10,508 nt of DNA from Candidatus Woesearchaeota archaeon (GTDB lineage Archaea > Nanobdellota > Nanobdellia > Woesearchaeales > UBA11576), in assembly GCA_019322385.1 (NCBI GenBank), contig JAHWIS010000147.1, positions 1-10,508 of the forward strand, written 5' to 3'. Position 1 is the first letter of the stretch; the number at the start of each line of letters is the position of its first letter. Below, piece by piece: positions 1 through 6,446 of this stretch. The notes under the pieces are model-generated. The model searched no databases, was not told where the DNA came from, and saw only the letters and a list, made by a program, of their open reading frames with translations. Both the position numbers and the translations under genes were made by a program.

Positions 1-581
1 CCTATCTCTATCAAAGGTATGCCTAGCCTGTCAAGCCTCCACACTGCATATGGCCTTCCCTGCTGGTCGACGCCTTTTGAGATGTCTTTTGCTGCGTCTT
101 CTTCTATGGATATTGTCGGGACTCCTATCCGCGCGCCATCAACTTCGAGAAATCCGTTTACTCCGACGAGCGCTGTCCTCTGGAATCCTGCGGTGTTGGA
201 TCCGTTCACGACTGTCTTTCTCATCACCTGCACTTCATCGACAATGTGAGAGTTCATCATCTTGCACACCTGCAATACAGTGCGCAATGCCTCTTCATTC
301 ATAGGCTGCGGAGGCTCTTCATCAAGTTCTACTAAACAAGTAGTGTCAGAATAAGCTTCATAGATAAAATAAAGGCCTTTCTCCATCTCATGCTTTGCAG
401 CAATGTCTATCTCTCCGACCTCTCCTGCAACAGCACGTAATTTTCTCTTGACGACAACATCTGGCTTGTCATCACGGAGAACAGAAGGGCATTGGCAGAA
501 CAGCTTGTGGGAGTCGAGCATCTGGTGTATCTCGATTCCGCATTTCAGCCCGATCTTGGAATAATCTAGATTCTCTGCCAT
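1..581 (-). CDS. gatE: Glu-tRNA(Gln) amidotransferase subunit E, N-terminal part (runs off left edge)
   Basis: GatE activates the gamma-carboxyl of Glu on misacylated Glu-tRNA(Gln) and amidates it with ammonia supplied by GatD. This is the archaeal route to Gln-tRNA(Gln). The visible 193 codons translate without a stop and show GatB/GatE landmarks: GIEIHQ at residues 15-20, a Cys-rich stretch (C29, C31), VMRKTV at 119-124 followed by NGSNTAGFQRT, ISIEEDA at 157-163, and RLDRLGIPLIEI at 182-193. GatE is usually around 620 residues, so the catalytic remainder, inserted AspRS-like domain and YqeY-like tail lie outside the window. The ATG at 581-579 is preceded by a GGAG Shine-Dalgarno inside the upstream UPF0248 gene, whose 3' end overlaps this start by 16 bases, so translation of the two is probably coupled. 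GatD, encoded two genes upstream, supports the E rather than B identity. Confidence 0.95.
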   Translation of the reverse strand, partial: MAENLDYSKIGLKCGIEIHQMLDSHKLFCQCPSVLRDDKPDVVVKRKLRAVAGEVGEIDIAAKHEMEKGLYFIYEAYSDTTCLVELDEEPPQPMNEEALRTVLQVCKMMNSHIVDEVQVMRKTVVNGSNTAGFQRTALVGVNGFLEVDGARIGVPTISIEEDAAKDISKGVDQQGRPYAVWRLDRLGIPLIEI

Positions 582-808
582 ACGATTTCTCCTTTTTTTG
601 TGACTTTCCTTATCCTGTGCAGGGGTATGTTTGTCTCTTCCCCCTCTCTTTCAAGCACGATGAACCCGTCCTCGACACGCAGTATGTCTTTGTATCGTAT
701 CTCGACGAGCTTTTTAGTTATCCTGTCAAGGTAAAACAATAAATAGTCAGCAGGATCCTCGCGATTATCCCACTTTATCTTGTTGATGAGGTCTTCTATC
801 GTGATCAT
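566..808 (-). CDS. UPF0248 / DUF504 small protein (MJ1316-type RNA end-recognition domain)
   Basis: This 80-residue protein matches the archaeal UPF0248 (DUF504) pattern over its whole length. It starts MITIEDLINKIKWD, has a YLDR motif at 26-29 in the place of the family's Y-x-DR, and ends with IPLHRIRKV at 61-69 and KKGEIVW at 71-77. The family has been proposed from comparative genomics to recognise RNA ends such as cyclic phosphates, because the domain occurs with 2H phosphoesterase and RNA-repair domains in other proteins. I am not aware of a direct biochemical role for the stand-alone form. The start codon shares one base with the gatD stop (TAATG), with no clear Shine-Dalgarno, which points to reinitiation. 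The 3' end overlaps gatE by 16 bases. Its position between gatD and gatE suggests a link to tRNA, but that is inference. Confidence 0.85.
   Translation of the reverse strand: MITIEDLINKIKWDNREDPADYLLFYLDRITKKLVEIRYKDILRVEDGFIVLEREGEETNIPLHRIRKVTKKGEIVWQRI
588..592 (-). promoter_or_regulatory. Shine-Dalgarno of gatE inside the upstream gene
   Basis: Read on the minus strand, GGAGA at 592-588 lies 6 bases before the ATG of gatE at 581. It is formed by the Lys-Gly-Glu codons near the end of the UPF0248 gene. It fixes the gatE start and implies that ribosomes can load on gatE while the upstream gene is still being translated. Confidence 0.7.
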
Positions 809-2097
809 TATTCTTCAAGATAATCTTCTTCGCTTATCTGCGGGTTGATCTCTCCCCTCAGATTCTCAGTGAGCATCTTCTTTGTATCATCTGTATTGTA
901 GTTCCCTAAAAGCCAGGCTAATTTAACAAACGCTGTCTCTGTTAGCATATCTTCCCCAAAAATGATCCCGATATCCTTCAGTCTTCTGCAGTTCGTGTAG
1001 ATGTCTGGGTGCACCCTTCCGAAGATGCATTGTGAAGTCAGGACAATGACTCCGCCTTTGCTGATGAACTTCTTCAGCGCTTCGTAATTAGGCAGGTTCT
1101 CTTCGATGTTTGTAGGTGCCTGTCCTATGCCTGTTGCTTCCAGCACAAGCCCTTTGTATCCATTGTCGATCAAAGCGTCGATAAGGTGCGGCTTCATGTT
1201 AGGATATGTCTTTATTATTGCTACCTTGTCCTCGAACTTGTTCTTGACCAGCACATTTCCGCCTGCTCTCACATGGTCTTTCAGGAATTTGATTTTCCTT
1301 GTCTTGTATTCTATCCTTGCGATAGGTTTGTCATCTATGGCCTTGAATGCATCCCTTCTTGAGGTGTGCATCTTCCTTGTCTTTGTTGCAGGGAGTATCA
1401 CGCAGGTCTCATCTGCAGCGCTTTCATGCATGCATAGGGCAACGCCTGCAAAATCAGTCTTTGCTATGAATTCTGCTGCGCAGACCAGGTTCATTGCTGC
1501 GTCGCTTGACCCTCTGTCCGAGCTTCTTTGCGCTCCTACCAATAGTACAGGTATGGGCACTTTTTCGAAGATGAATGCCAGCGCTGCTGAAGTCATTGCT
1601 ATGGTGTCTGTTCCATGGCCTATTATGACTCCTTTTGCACCGTCGTCTATCTCTTTCTTGACAGCTTCTGCCAGCTTTACATAGTCCTTGAACAGGATAT
1701 CCTCTGACATTACATTAAGGACTTGTTTAGAGCTGATGTTGGCTATGTCTCCGACTTCAGGGAACATGCCTAAGAAATCTTCTGCCTTGAATGAGGCATA
1801 CACTCCGCCTGTCCTGTAATCAACCTTGGATGCTATTGTCCCGCCGGTGTGCAGGATAGAGATATTAGGAAGCCCTTTTTTCTTCTCTGCTTTCTTCTCG
1901 TATTTTATCTCTATCTCTTTCCCTTCCTCAAGGACCTCTATCTTCTTTATCTTCTTGTTCTCGATCCCGACATTATATCCGTTCTCGAGCTTCACGACTG
2001 TGACGTCTTTTTTCTTGTTTATGAGGATGCCGACATGTTCTTCTTTGTCGCACACCACTCTTATCTTATCACCTGGTTTTTCACCCATTTTTATCAT
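808..2097 (-). CDS. gatD: Glu-tRNA(Gln) amidotransferase subunit D
   Basis: GatD is the L-asparaginase-like glutaminase that releases ammonia from glutamine and channels it to GatE. The 429 residues fit the family length (about 420-440). Residues 1-60 form the small N-terminal barrel (GDKIRVV, then a basic strand-rich stretch). The asparaginase-type domain starts near 78 with ISILHTGGTIAS (79-90), followed by GHGTDTIAMTS (160-170), LVGAQRSSDRGSSDA (186-200) and ARIEYKTRKIK (260-270). By alignment with characterised family members, the catalytic residues should be T87, T163, D164 and a Lys near 242, in RKMHTS. The gene follows the lipoprotein stop by one base and shares one base with the next gene. 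Two starts are possible: ATG at 2097, and ATG at 2088 (MGEKPGDK). The second leaves room for the GTGA-like sequence just upstream and may be the real one. Confidence 0.96.
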   Translation of the reverse strand: MIKMGEKPGDKIRVVCDKEEHVGILINKKKDVTVVKLENGYNVGIENKKIKKIEVLEEGKEIEIKYEKKAEKKKGLPNISILHTGGTIASKVDYRTGGVYASFKAEDFLGMFPEVGDIANISSKQVLNVMSEDILFKDYVKLAEAVKKEIDDGAKGVIIGHGTDTIAMTSAALAFIFEKVPIPVLLVGAQRSSDRGSSDAAMNLVCAAEFIAKTDFAGVALCMHESAADETCVILPATKTRKMHTSRRDAFKAIDDKPIARIEYKTRKIKFLKDHVRAGGNVLVKNKFEDKVAIIKTYPNMKPHLIDALIDNGYKGLVLEATGIGQAPTNIEENLPNYEALKKFISKGGVIVLTSQCIFGRVHPDIYTNCRRLKDIGIIFGEDMLTETAFVKLAWLLGNYNTDDTKKMLTENLRGEINPQISEEDYLEE

Positions 2098-2098
2098 C

Positions 2099-2533
2099 TC
2101 ACTTGATCATGACACTTATTGTAGCATGCCCATATGCATTCTCATTGCTGTCTTTGACCTTTATATCCTTTTGCCCTTCTCCTGCAGCATTGAATCGGAT
2201 TATTGCGTGTTCTCCTGCAGCGACATCAATCTTCTCGGCATCGAATTCGCATCCGGTACATGGGAATATCGTGAACGCTTCGTCTTTATCCCTTGAATTG
2301 CTTATCATCAGCCAGTTCTCTGCTTTTCCTCCTCTGCGGATGCTCATCTCCTGGTCATAGACTGCGACAAGCTTGCCTGCCTGAGCCTCTGCTGAAAGAA
2401 ATTCTTCAGGGCTCTTCTCTGTTATCTCCTCCCTATGCGAGACCTGCCTTATGCTCAGATCATCTTTTGCGCATCCGAGCAATGAGAATACTAGAACAAG
2501 GAATATGATTCCAAACAGTATCTTTTTCACCAT
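2099..2533 (-). CDS. Small predicted lipoprotein of unknown function
   Basis: I do not recognise this 144-residue protein. It has a clear secretion signal: Lys residues at 3-4, a hydrophobic core at 5-18 and a lipobox-like LLGC ending at C21, so it is probably exported and lipid-anchored at the cell surface. Residues 22-50 are charged and probably a linker. Residues 54-144 alternate hydrophobic and polar residues, including KLVAVYDQEMSI, AENWLMISNS and GEHAIIRF, as expected of an immunoglobulin-like beta sandwich. A CTGC motif at 92-95 could form a disulfide or bind a metal. The gene starts 4 bases after the CDC48 stop and ends 1 base before gatD, so it is almost certainly cotranscribed with cytosolic housekeeping genes, an odd location for an exported protein. 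The signal peptide is the firm part; the fold is inferred. Confidence 0.8.
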   Translation of the reverse strand: MVKKILFGIIFLVLVFSLLGCAKDDLSIRQVSHREEITEKSPEEFLSAEAQAGKLVAVYDQEMSIRRGGKAENWLMISNSRDKDEAFTIFPCTGCEFDAEKIDVAAGEHAIIRFNAAGEGQKDIKVKDSNENAYGHATISVMIK

Positions 2534-2537
2534 CTTT

Positions 2538-4814
2538 TCACATGAAATAGTCAGGCTTTGACTCCTTCATCTCTTTTGCTGTGGCTCTCCTAAATTTTCC
2601 CCGGAGTTCTTCATATGCTTTTTCTATCTCTTTGGTCACAGAGGGTCTTACCCTCTGCAATGCCTCTTCAAAGTCCTTTGCCTTGATCTCTTTTGACTTC
2701 ATGTCCTTCCTGAGCGCGATTATTGCCGCTTCCCTGCAAAGGCTCTCTATGTCTGCCCCTGCATATCCTTCTGTCTGTGCTGCGAACTCTCCAAGCTTGA
2801 CATCTCTTGCCAGCGGCATGTCTTTTGTGTGTATCTCGAATATCTTCACTCTTGTCTTCTCGTCAGGGGATCCGACCATTATTATTCGGTCGAACCGTCC
2901 AGGACGAAGCAATGCAGCGTCTAATATGTCTGGCCTGTTTGTGGCTCCGACAACAACCACGTTGTGCAGCTCTTCGAGCCCGTCGATCTCTGTCAGCAGC
3001 TGGTTCACGACCCTTTCGCTCACCCTATTGTCTCCGCTTGCCCCTCTTCGAGGCGCGAGCGAGTCTATCTCGTCAAAGAATACTATTGACGGCGATGTCT
3101 GTCTTGCCTTCTCAAACACCTTCCGCACTGCTTTTTCTGATTCCCCGACCCATTTAGACAATAGTTCAGGGCCTTTTATGAGTATGAAATTCGCTTCTGA
3201 CTCGGTCGCGACTGCTTTTGCAAGCATTGTCTTTCCTGTTCCTGGCGGCCCATAAAGTAATATTCCTTTTGGCGGCGTGACTCCCATGCGTGTGAACACC
3301 TCAGGGCTCTTCAATGGCCATTCGACAGCCTCGCGCAGGTCCTGCTTGACATTCTCAAGCCCTCCGATGTCTTCCCATTTCACATTAGGGACCTCGACGA
3401 GGACCTCTCTCATAGCACTTGGGCTCACTACCTTCAGGGCATCCCAGAAATCCCTCTGCGTAAGACGGAGTTTCTCAAGCGTGTCTTTTGGTATCGCCTC
3501 ATCCTTCTCGAGTTGGAGTTCTGGAAGCACTTTCCTCAGCACTATCATCGCACCCTCTTTTGCCAGTGATGAGAGGTCTGCTCCGACAAACCCGTGCGTC
3601 ACGCCTGCTATCTCCTTCAGGTCAACATCTTTTCCTAACGGCATGTTTCGTGTGTGGATCTTGAGTATGTCCAGTCGGCCTTTCTTGTCAGGCACGCCTA
3701 TGTCTATCTCCCTGTCAAACCTTCCTGGTCTCCTCAATGCAGGGTCGAGCAGGTTCGGGACATTTGATGCTGCTATAACCACGACCTTTCCTCGTGACTG
3801 CAGCCCGTCCATGAGCGCAAGAAGCTGCGCAACAACCCGTCTCTCCACCTCTCCTTTTGTCTCTTCCCTTCTTGTCGCTATCGCGTCTATCTCGTCGATG
3901 AATATGATGCTTGGCGCGTTCTTCTCTGCATCGTCGAACTTCTTCCTGAGGTTCTCTTCCGACTGGCCATAATATTTGCTCATGATCTCCGGGCCGTTTA
4001 TGAGTATGAAGTTTGAGTTTGTCTCGTTCGCGACTGCTTTTGCCAGCAGTGTCTTTCCAGTTCCTGGAGGTCCGTGCAGAAGAACACCTTTCGGAGCGTC
4101 GATCCCGAGCCTCTCGAATATCTCTGGGTGCTTCAGCGGCAGCTCGACCATCTCTCTTATCTTCTTTATCTCTTCCCGAAGACCGCCGATATCCTCGTAC
4201 GTGACTTCGAAAACCTTTTCCTCTTCTTTCAGCTCTACTGCTTCTGGATTGAACACGACCTCTGTTGTGTTCGAGATCAGGACTGCGCCTTTTGGCAAAG
4301 TCTCTGCTACGATGAACTTTATGTCGCCTAGACCAAATCCCATCATGCTCTCGTCGAGTATCGAGAATATGTCTTCAAACGGGCTCTCGCTCATCGTGTT
4401 CCTTCGTCTTTTTGTGCCGCCCAATGACACGATGTCTCCTTTGACCACTGCCCTTCCTAGGAGTCCCTGTTGGAACAGCTCCTGCGGCGCCCTTATCATG
4501 ATGCCTTTCCTTGCAGGCGCGACAACGACCTTTGTTGCAGGTTTGACCTCTGCTTTCCGTACCTTGACTATCTCTCCTATGCCTGTCTTTGCATTTCTCC
4601 TGAGAATTCCATCCATCCGGATGATGTTCAGCCCTATGTCGCCAGGGTATGCCCTGTCCACGATGCCTACTGTCTTCCTCTCACCTTCTATCTCTACGAT
4701 GTCGCCGCTCCGTACCCCTACCTGGTGCATCAGGCTGGAATCTATCCTTACGATTCCTTTATTTACATCATCTTGTATTGCTTCTGCAACCTTTAGGTTT
4801 ACGTCACCTGCCAT
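2538..4814 (-). CDS. cdc48: CDC48/VAT-type two-ring AAA+ ATPase
   Basis: CDC48 (p97/VAT) is a hexameric unfoldase that extracts and unfolds proteins, in archaea probably for the 20S proteasome. The 758 residues cover the whole family architecture: a double-psi barrel N-domain (about 5-90), a second N-subdomain (about 95-190), D1 and D2. In D1, Walker A GPPGTGKT is at 248-255, Walker B IIFIDEID at 303-310, and the arginine-finger region RRPGRFDRE at 361-369. In D2, Walker A is at 522-529, Walker B IVFFDEID at 577-584, and LLRPGRFDR at 635-643. Both acidic Walker B pairs are intact, so both rings should hydrolyse ATP. The tail ends PDYFM, which is not a textbook hydrophobic-Tyr-X proteasome-docking end because the penultimate residue is Phe. 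The ATG lies 9 bases after the stop of the SecB-like gene, and the lipoprotein gene follows after 4 bases. Confidence 0.97.
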   Translation of the reverse strand: MAGDVNLKVAEAIQDDVNKGIVRIDSSLMHQVGVRSGDIVEIEGERKTVGIVDRAYPGDIGLNIIRMDGILRRNAKTGIGEIVKVRKAEVKPATKVVVAPARKGIMIRAPQELFQQGLLGRAVVKGDIVSLGGTKRRRNTMSESPFEDIFSILDESMMGFGLGDIKFIVAETLPKGAVLISNTTEVVFNPEAVELKEEEKVFEVTYEDIGGLREEIKKIREMVELPLKHPEIFERLGIDAPKGVLLHGPPGTGKTLLAKAVANETNSNFILINGPEIMSKYYGQSEENLRKKFDDAEKNAPSIIFIDEIDAIATRREETKGEVERRVVAQLLALMDGLQSRGKVVVIAASNVPNLLDPALRRPGRFDREIDIGVPDKKGRLDILKIHTRNMPLGKDVDLKEIAGVTHGFVGADLSSLAKEGAMIVLRKVLPELQLEKDEAIPKDTLEKLRLTQRDFWDALKVVSPSAMREVLVEVPNVKWEDIGGLENVKQDLREAVEWPLKSPEVFTRMGVTPPKGILLYGPPGTGKTMLAKAVATESEANFILIKGPELLSKWVGESEKAVRKVFEKARQTSPSIVFFDEIDSLAPRRGASGDNRVSERVVNQLLTEIDGLEELHNVVVVGATNRPDILDAALLRPGRFDRIIMVGSPDEKTRVKIFEIHTKDMPLARDVKLGEFAAQTEGYAGADIESLCREAAIIALRKDMKSKEIKAKDFEEALQRVRPSVTKEIEKAYEELRGKFRRATAKEMKESKPDYFM

Positions 4815-4823
4815 CTTAGACCA

Positions 4824-5303
4824 TCATTTCTTAAGGCTTTCTTGTTTCTCTTTTTTCTCCTCTTTCTTTTCCCCGCCTTTTGGTTTTGGCACTGCTGATG
4901 CAACATTCACCTTTGGCATCGGAACTGGCGGAGGGAGATTGACTGTGTTGCTTAGGATTATCGATTGTATGTTGCACTTTGTAAGGATTGAGTTGATTAT
5001 TGTCTCTGCAATCTCTTTCTTTATCTTCTTCTCTTTATCCCAGCTTTCCAGTATCTCTTTTGCATTCTTCTCATCTGTGAGAAACAGTATATTTCCACCA
5101 AGCTCTATCCTTGCGAACTTGGGCTCATACAATGACCTGTAGTCAAAGATGAATTTGATGCCGGTCTGCTTTGTCTTTCCCAGCTGGAGGTCGCTCTTCT
5201 TTATGTCAGCGATCGCCACATTGTTGCTTATGTTGATCTTGCCCTTTGCAGTCTCCTGTTTCTGGACATTGATCTTTGTGAATTCAAAGCCTACAATTGC
5301 CAT
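4824..5303 (-). CDS. SecB-like small protein, putative chaperone (first gene of the minus-strand operon)
   Basis: This 159-residue protein has no name I can give with certainty. It begins MAIVGFEFTKI, continues with several predicted beta strands (about 2-75, such as IKFIFDYRSL and ARIELGGNILFLT), then an alpha helix around 91-109 (KKIKKEIAETIINSILTKC), and ends with LPPPVPMPKV at 123-132. Strands followed by a helix and a Pro-rich, Leu-Pro-containing C-terminus resemble the SecB export-chaperone fold, where the last helices follow a similar xNLxPVNF turn. SecB-like proteins are known in some archaea. The final 19 residues are a Lys/Glu-rich disordered tail. The start is ATG at 5303, because GGTGGT sits 4 bases upstream; an in-frame GTG at 5312 lies within that Shine-Dalgarno and is unlikely. 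Being first in an operon with CDC48 suits a proteostasis role. The reading frame is secure; the SecB link is tentative. Confidence 0.8.
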   Translation of the reverse strand: MAIVGFEFTKINVQKQETAKGKINISNNVAIADIKKSDLQLGKTKQTGIKFIFDYRSLYEPKFARIELGGNILFLTDEKNAKEILESWDKEKKIKKEIAETIINSILTKCNIQSIILSNTVNLPPPVPMPKVNVASAVPKPKGGEKKEEKKEKQESLKK

Positions 5304-5307
5304 TATT

Positions 5308-5313
5308 ACCACC
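5308..5313 (-). promoter_or_regulatory. Shine-Dalgarno of the SecB-like gene
   Basis: On the minus strand GGTGGT runs from 5313 to 5308, 4 bases before ATG at 5303. It pairs with the archaeal 16S rRNA 3' end and rules in favour of ATG 5303 over the in-frame GTG at 5312, which would be inside the site. Confidence 0.7.
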
Positions 5314-5384
5314 TTTTATACGTGTTTTTAGCGTTTTAGAGTCCTTCAAAATACCCCTAATGTGGCTCTCTGATATTAAGATGT

Positions 5385-5395
5385 CTTTTATAAAT
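5385..5395 (-). promoter_or_regulatory. Likely TATA box of the SecB-like/CDC48/gatDE operon
   Basis: The minus strand reads ATTTATAAAAG here. A start of transcription about 25 bases downstream would fall near 5360 and give a leader of roughly 55-60 bases. A second TATAAAAG at 5320-5313 merges with the Shine-Dalgarno and is too close to the start codon to serve this gene. No clear purine-rich BRE is visible upstream. Confidence 0.45.
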
Positions 5396-5437
5396 GTTGT
5401 TGTTTAGCCCTTTTAAACCTGGTATTGCAAAAGTTAA

Positions 5438-5446
5438 TTTTAAATA
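5438..5446 (+). promoter_or_regulatory. Likely TATA box for the deoxyhypusine synthase cluster
   Basis: TTTTAAATA, preceded by the A-rich AAAAGTTAA, is a plausible BRE/TATA pair for the plus strand. Transcription would start near 5470, inside the inverted repeat at 5448-5480, leaving a leader of about 35 bases. TTTTAAACC at 5411-5419 is an alternative that would put the whole inverted repeat into the transcript. Confidence 0.4.
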
Positions 5447-5447
5447 G

Positions 5448-5480
5448 GTCTCCTTGGTTCTTTTTAAACCATAAGGAGAC
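5448..5480. repeat. Imperfect 12-bp inverted repeat upstream of deoxyhypusine synthase (operator or RNA hairpin)
   Basis: The left arm GTCTCCTTGGTT (5448-5459) pairs with the right arm, made of AACC (5467-5470) and AAGGAGAC (5473-5480). All 12 pairs are Watson-Crick, with a two-base AT bulge at 5471-5472 on the right and a 7-base loop, CTTTTTA. It lies directly after a TATA-like element and 26 bases before the ATG. Depending on where transcription starts, it is either a DNA operator over the start site or a hairpin in the leader that buries AAGGAG. It has no U-run after the right arm, so it does not look like a terminator. Confidence 0.75.
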
Positions 5481-5497
5481 GCTGTATTCTCAGGAAC

Positions 5498-5503
5498 GGT
5501 GAT
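5498..5503 (+). promoter_or_regulatory. Shine-Dalgarno of deoxyhypusine synthase
   Basis: GGTGAT ends 3 bases before the ATG at 5507. It is the best ribosome-binding site on the plus strand and settles the start. No competing ATG, GTG or TTG start lies in frame upstream before the stop at 5465. Confidence 0.7.
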
Positions 5504-5506
5504 TTC

Positions 5507-6445
5507 ATGGAGCATCTCAAGGAAGTAAGGCACATAAGGCTGGAAAAAGGAATGCTTGTTGATGATATTGTTAAAGAGATGTCTCTTAGCGGAGTCATGG
5601 GTGCTGGAAAGATAGCCCATGCAGCAGATATTGCAGAGAAAGTGATAAAGGACCCTGACACAAAGCTGTTTTTCGGCCTTGCTGGTGCAATGGTGCCTGG
5701 CGGGATGAAAAATATAATCATCGATATGCTTGAGTCAGGCTGGATAGATGTCTTTGTTACGACTGGTGCGAATTTGACGCATGATCTTGTTGAGGCTATC
5801 GGCTATCATCATTATCAGGGCAAGGCAAATGTCTCTGATGCAGAGCTCCACAAGCAGGGCATGGACAGGATGTATGATTCTTACATGCCCAACAAGGTTT
5901 ATGGAGGTCTTGAGGATTTCTTCAAAAAGCATTTTGACACTCTTACTGATGAAAAGATGAACATCAAGGAGTTCCTCTGGAAGCTTGGCTCTCTTGTTCC
6001 TAAGGAAAAGCCATCGATATTAAGGACTTGTTATGAGAAAAAGATACCTGTGTTCTGCCCTGCGATATCTGACTCTGGAATTGGCCTGATGGTGTGGGGC
6101 CATCTTGCAAAAGGCAAGACACTTGACGTGAATGCATTTGATGATCTTAAGGATATACTCAATATTGCCTGGGACGACAAGAAAAAGTTTGCTGTGTGGT
6201 ATTGCGGAGGCGGTGTGCCTAAGAACTTCATACAACAGGCCATGCAGTTCGCGCCGAATGCTGCTGAGTTCGGCATCCAGATCACTATGGACAGGCCAGA
6301 GCCTGGCGGATCGAGCGGTGCAGAGCTGCGCGAAGGCATAAGCTGGGGCAAGATGAATGAAAAAGGCAATTTTGTCGACGTCATCTGTGATACAACAATC
6401 GCGCTGCCAATCATCACTGCCGCGCTCAAGACGAGGCTTGGTTGA
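5507..6445 (+). CDS. dys: Deoxyhypusine synthase
   Basis: The enzyme transfers the aminobutyl group of spermidine, with NAD as cofactor, to a specific lysine of translation factor aIF5A, forming deoxyhypusine. The 312 residues match archaeal family length. Visible landmarks are the N-terminal GAGKIAHAADI (32-42), FGLAGAMVPGGM (56-67), the NAD-binding TTGANLTHDLVE (85-96), SDSGIGLMVWGH (188-199), CGGGVPKNFI (233-242) and GSSGAELREGISWGK (268-282). K282 in the SWGK motif is the expected catalytic lysine that carries the enzyme-imine intermediate. The ATG at 5507 is preceded by GGTGAT. This is the first gene of the plus-strand cluster and is separated from the divergent operon by the shared promoter region. 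The aIF5A substrate is not in the window. The TPR-like gene starts one base after the stop. Confidence 0.97.
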   Translation: MEHLKEVRHIRLEKGMLVDDIVKEMSLSGVMGAGKIAHAADIAEKVIKDPDTKLFFGLAGAMVPGGMKNIIIDMLESGWIDVFVTTGANLTHDLVEAIGYHHYQGKANVSDAELHKQGMDRMYDSYMPNKVYGGLEDFFKKHFDTLTDEKMNIKEFLWKLGSLVPKEKPSILRTCYEKKIPVFCPAISDSGIGLMVWGHLAKGKTLDVNAFDDLKDILNIAWDDKKKFAVWYCGGGVPKNFIQQAMQFAPNAAEFGIQITMDRPEPGGSSGAELREGISWGKMNEKGNFVDVICDTTIALPIITAALKTRLG

Positions 6446-6446
6446 T

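Noticed and set aside
1106..1684. Plus-strand open frame of 192 codons opposite gatD
   Set aside because: It lies wholly inside the asparaginase-like domain of gatD, has no ribosome-binding site and shows only shadow-type composition.
2581..3972. Two plus-strand open frames of 224 and 231 codons opposite CDC48
   Set aside because: Antisense shadows of the two ATPase domains; composition is Ser-rich with no recognisable domain.
3976..5142. Plus-strand open frame of 388 codons opposite CDC48 and the SecB-like gene
   Set aside because: It spans two genes with unmistakable coding signal on the minus strand. Its translation is Ser/Phe/Leu-rich without motifs, as expected for an antisense shadow.
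5313..5320. Perfect TATAAAAG on the minus strand next to the SecB-like start
   Set aside because: A TATA box here would place transcription initiation inside the coding sequence; it merges with the Shine-Dalgarno.
5324..5339. Short tandem repeat CTAAAACG/CTAAAAAC on the minus strand ahead of the SecB-like gene
   Set aside because: Only two imperfect 8-base units in AT-rich leader DNA; too little to call an operator.
5448..5480. Inverted repeat read as a transcription terminator
   Set aside because: No gene ends into it on either strand, and no U-run follows the right arm.
5357..5620. Minus-strand open frame of 87 codons covering the intergenic region and the deoxyhypusine synthase start
   Set aside because: It has no Shine-Dalgarno, overlaps the promoter region and inverted repeat, and runs antisense to a confident gene.
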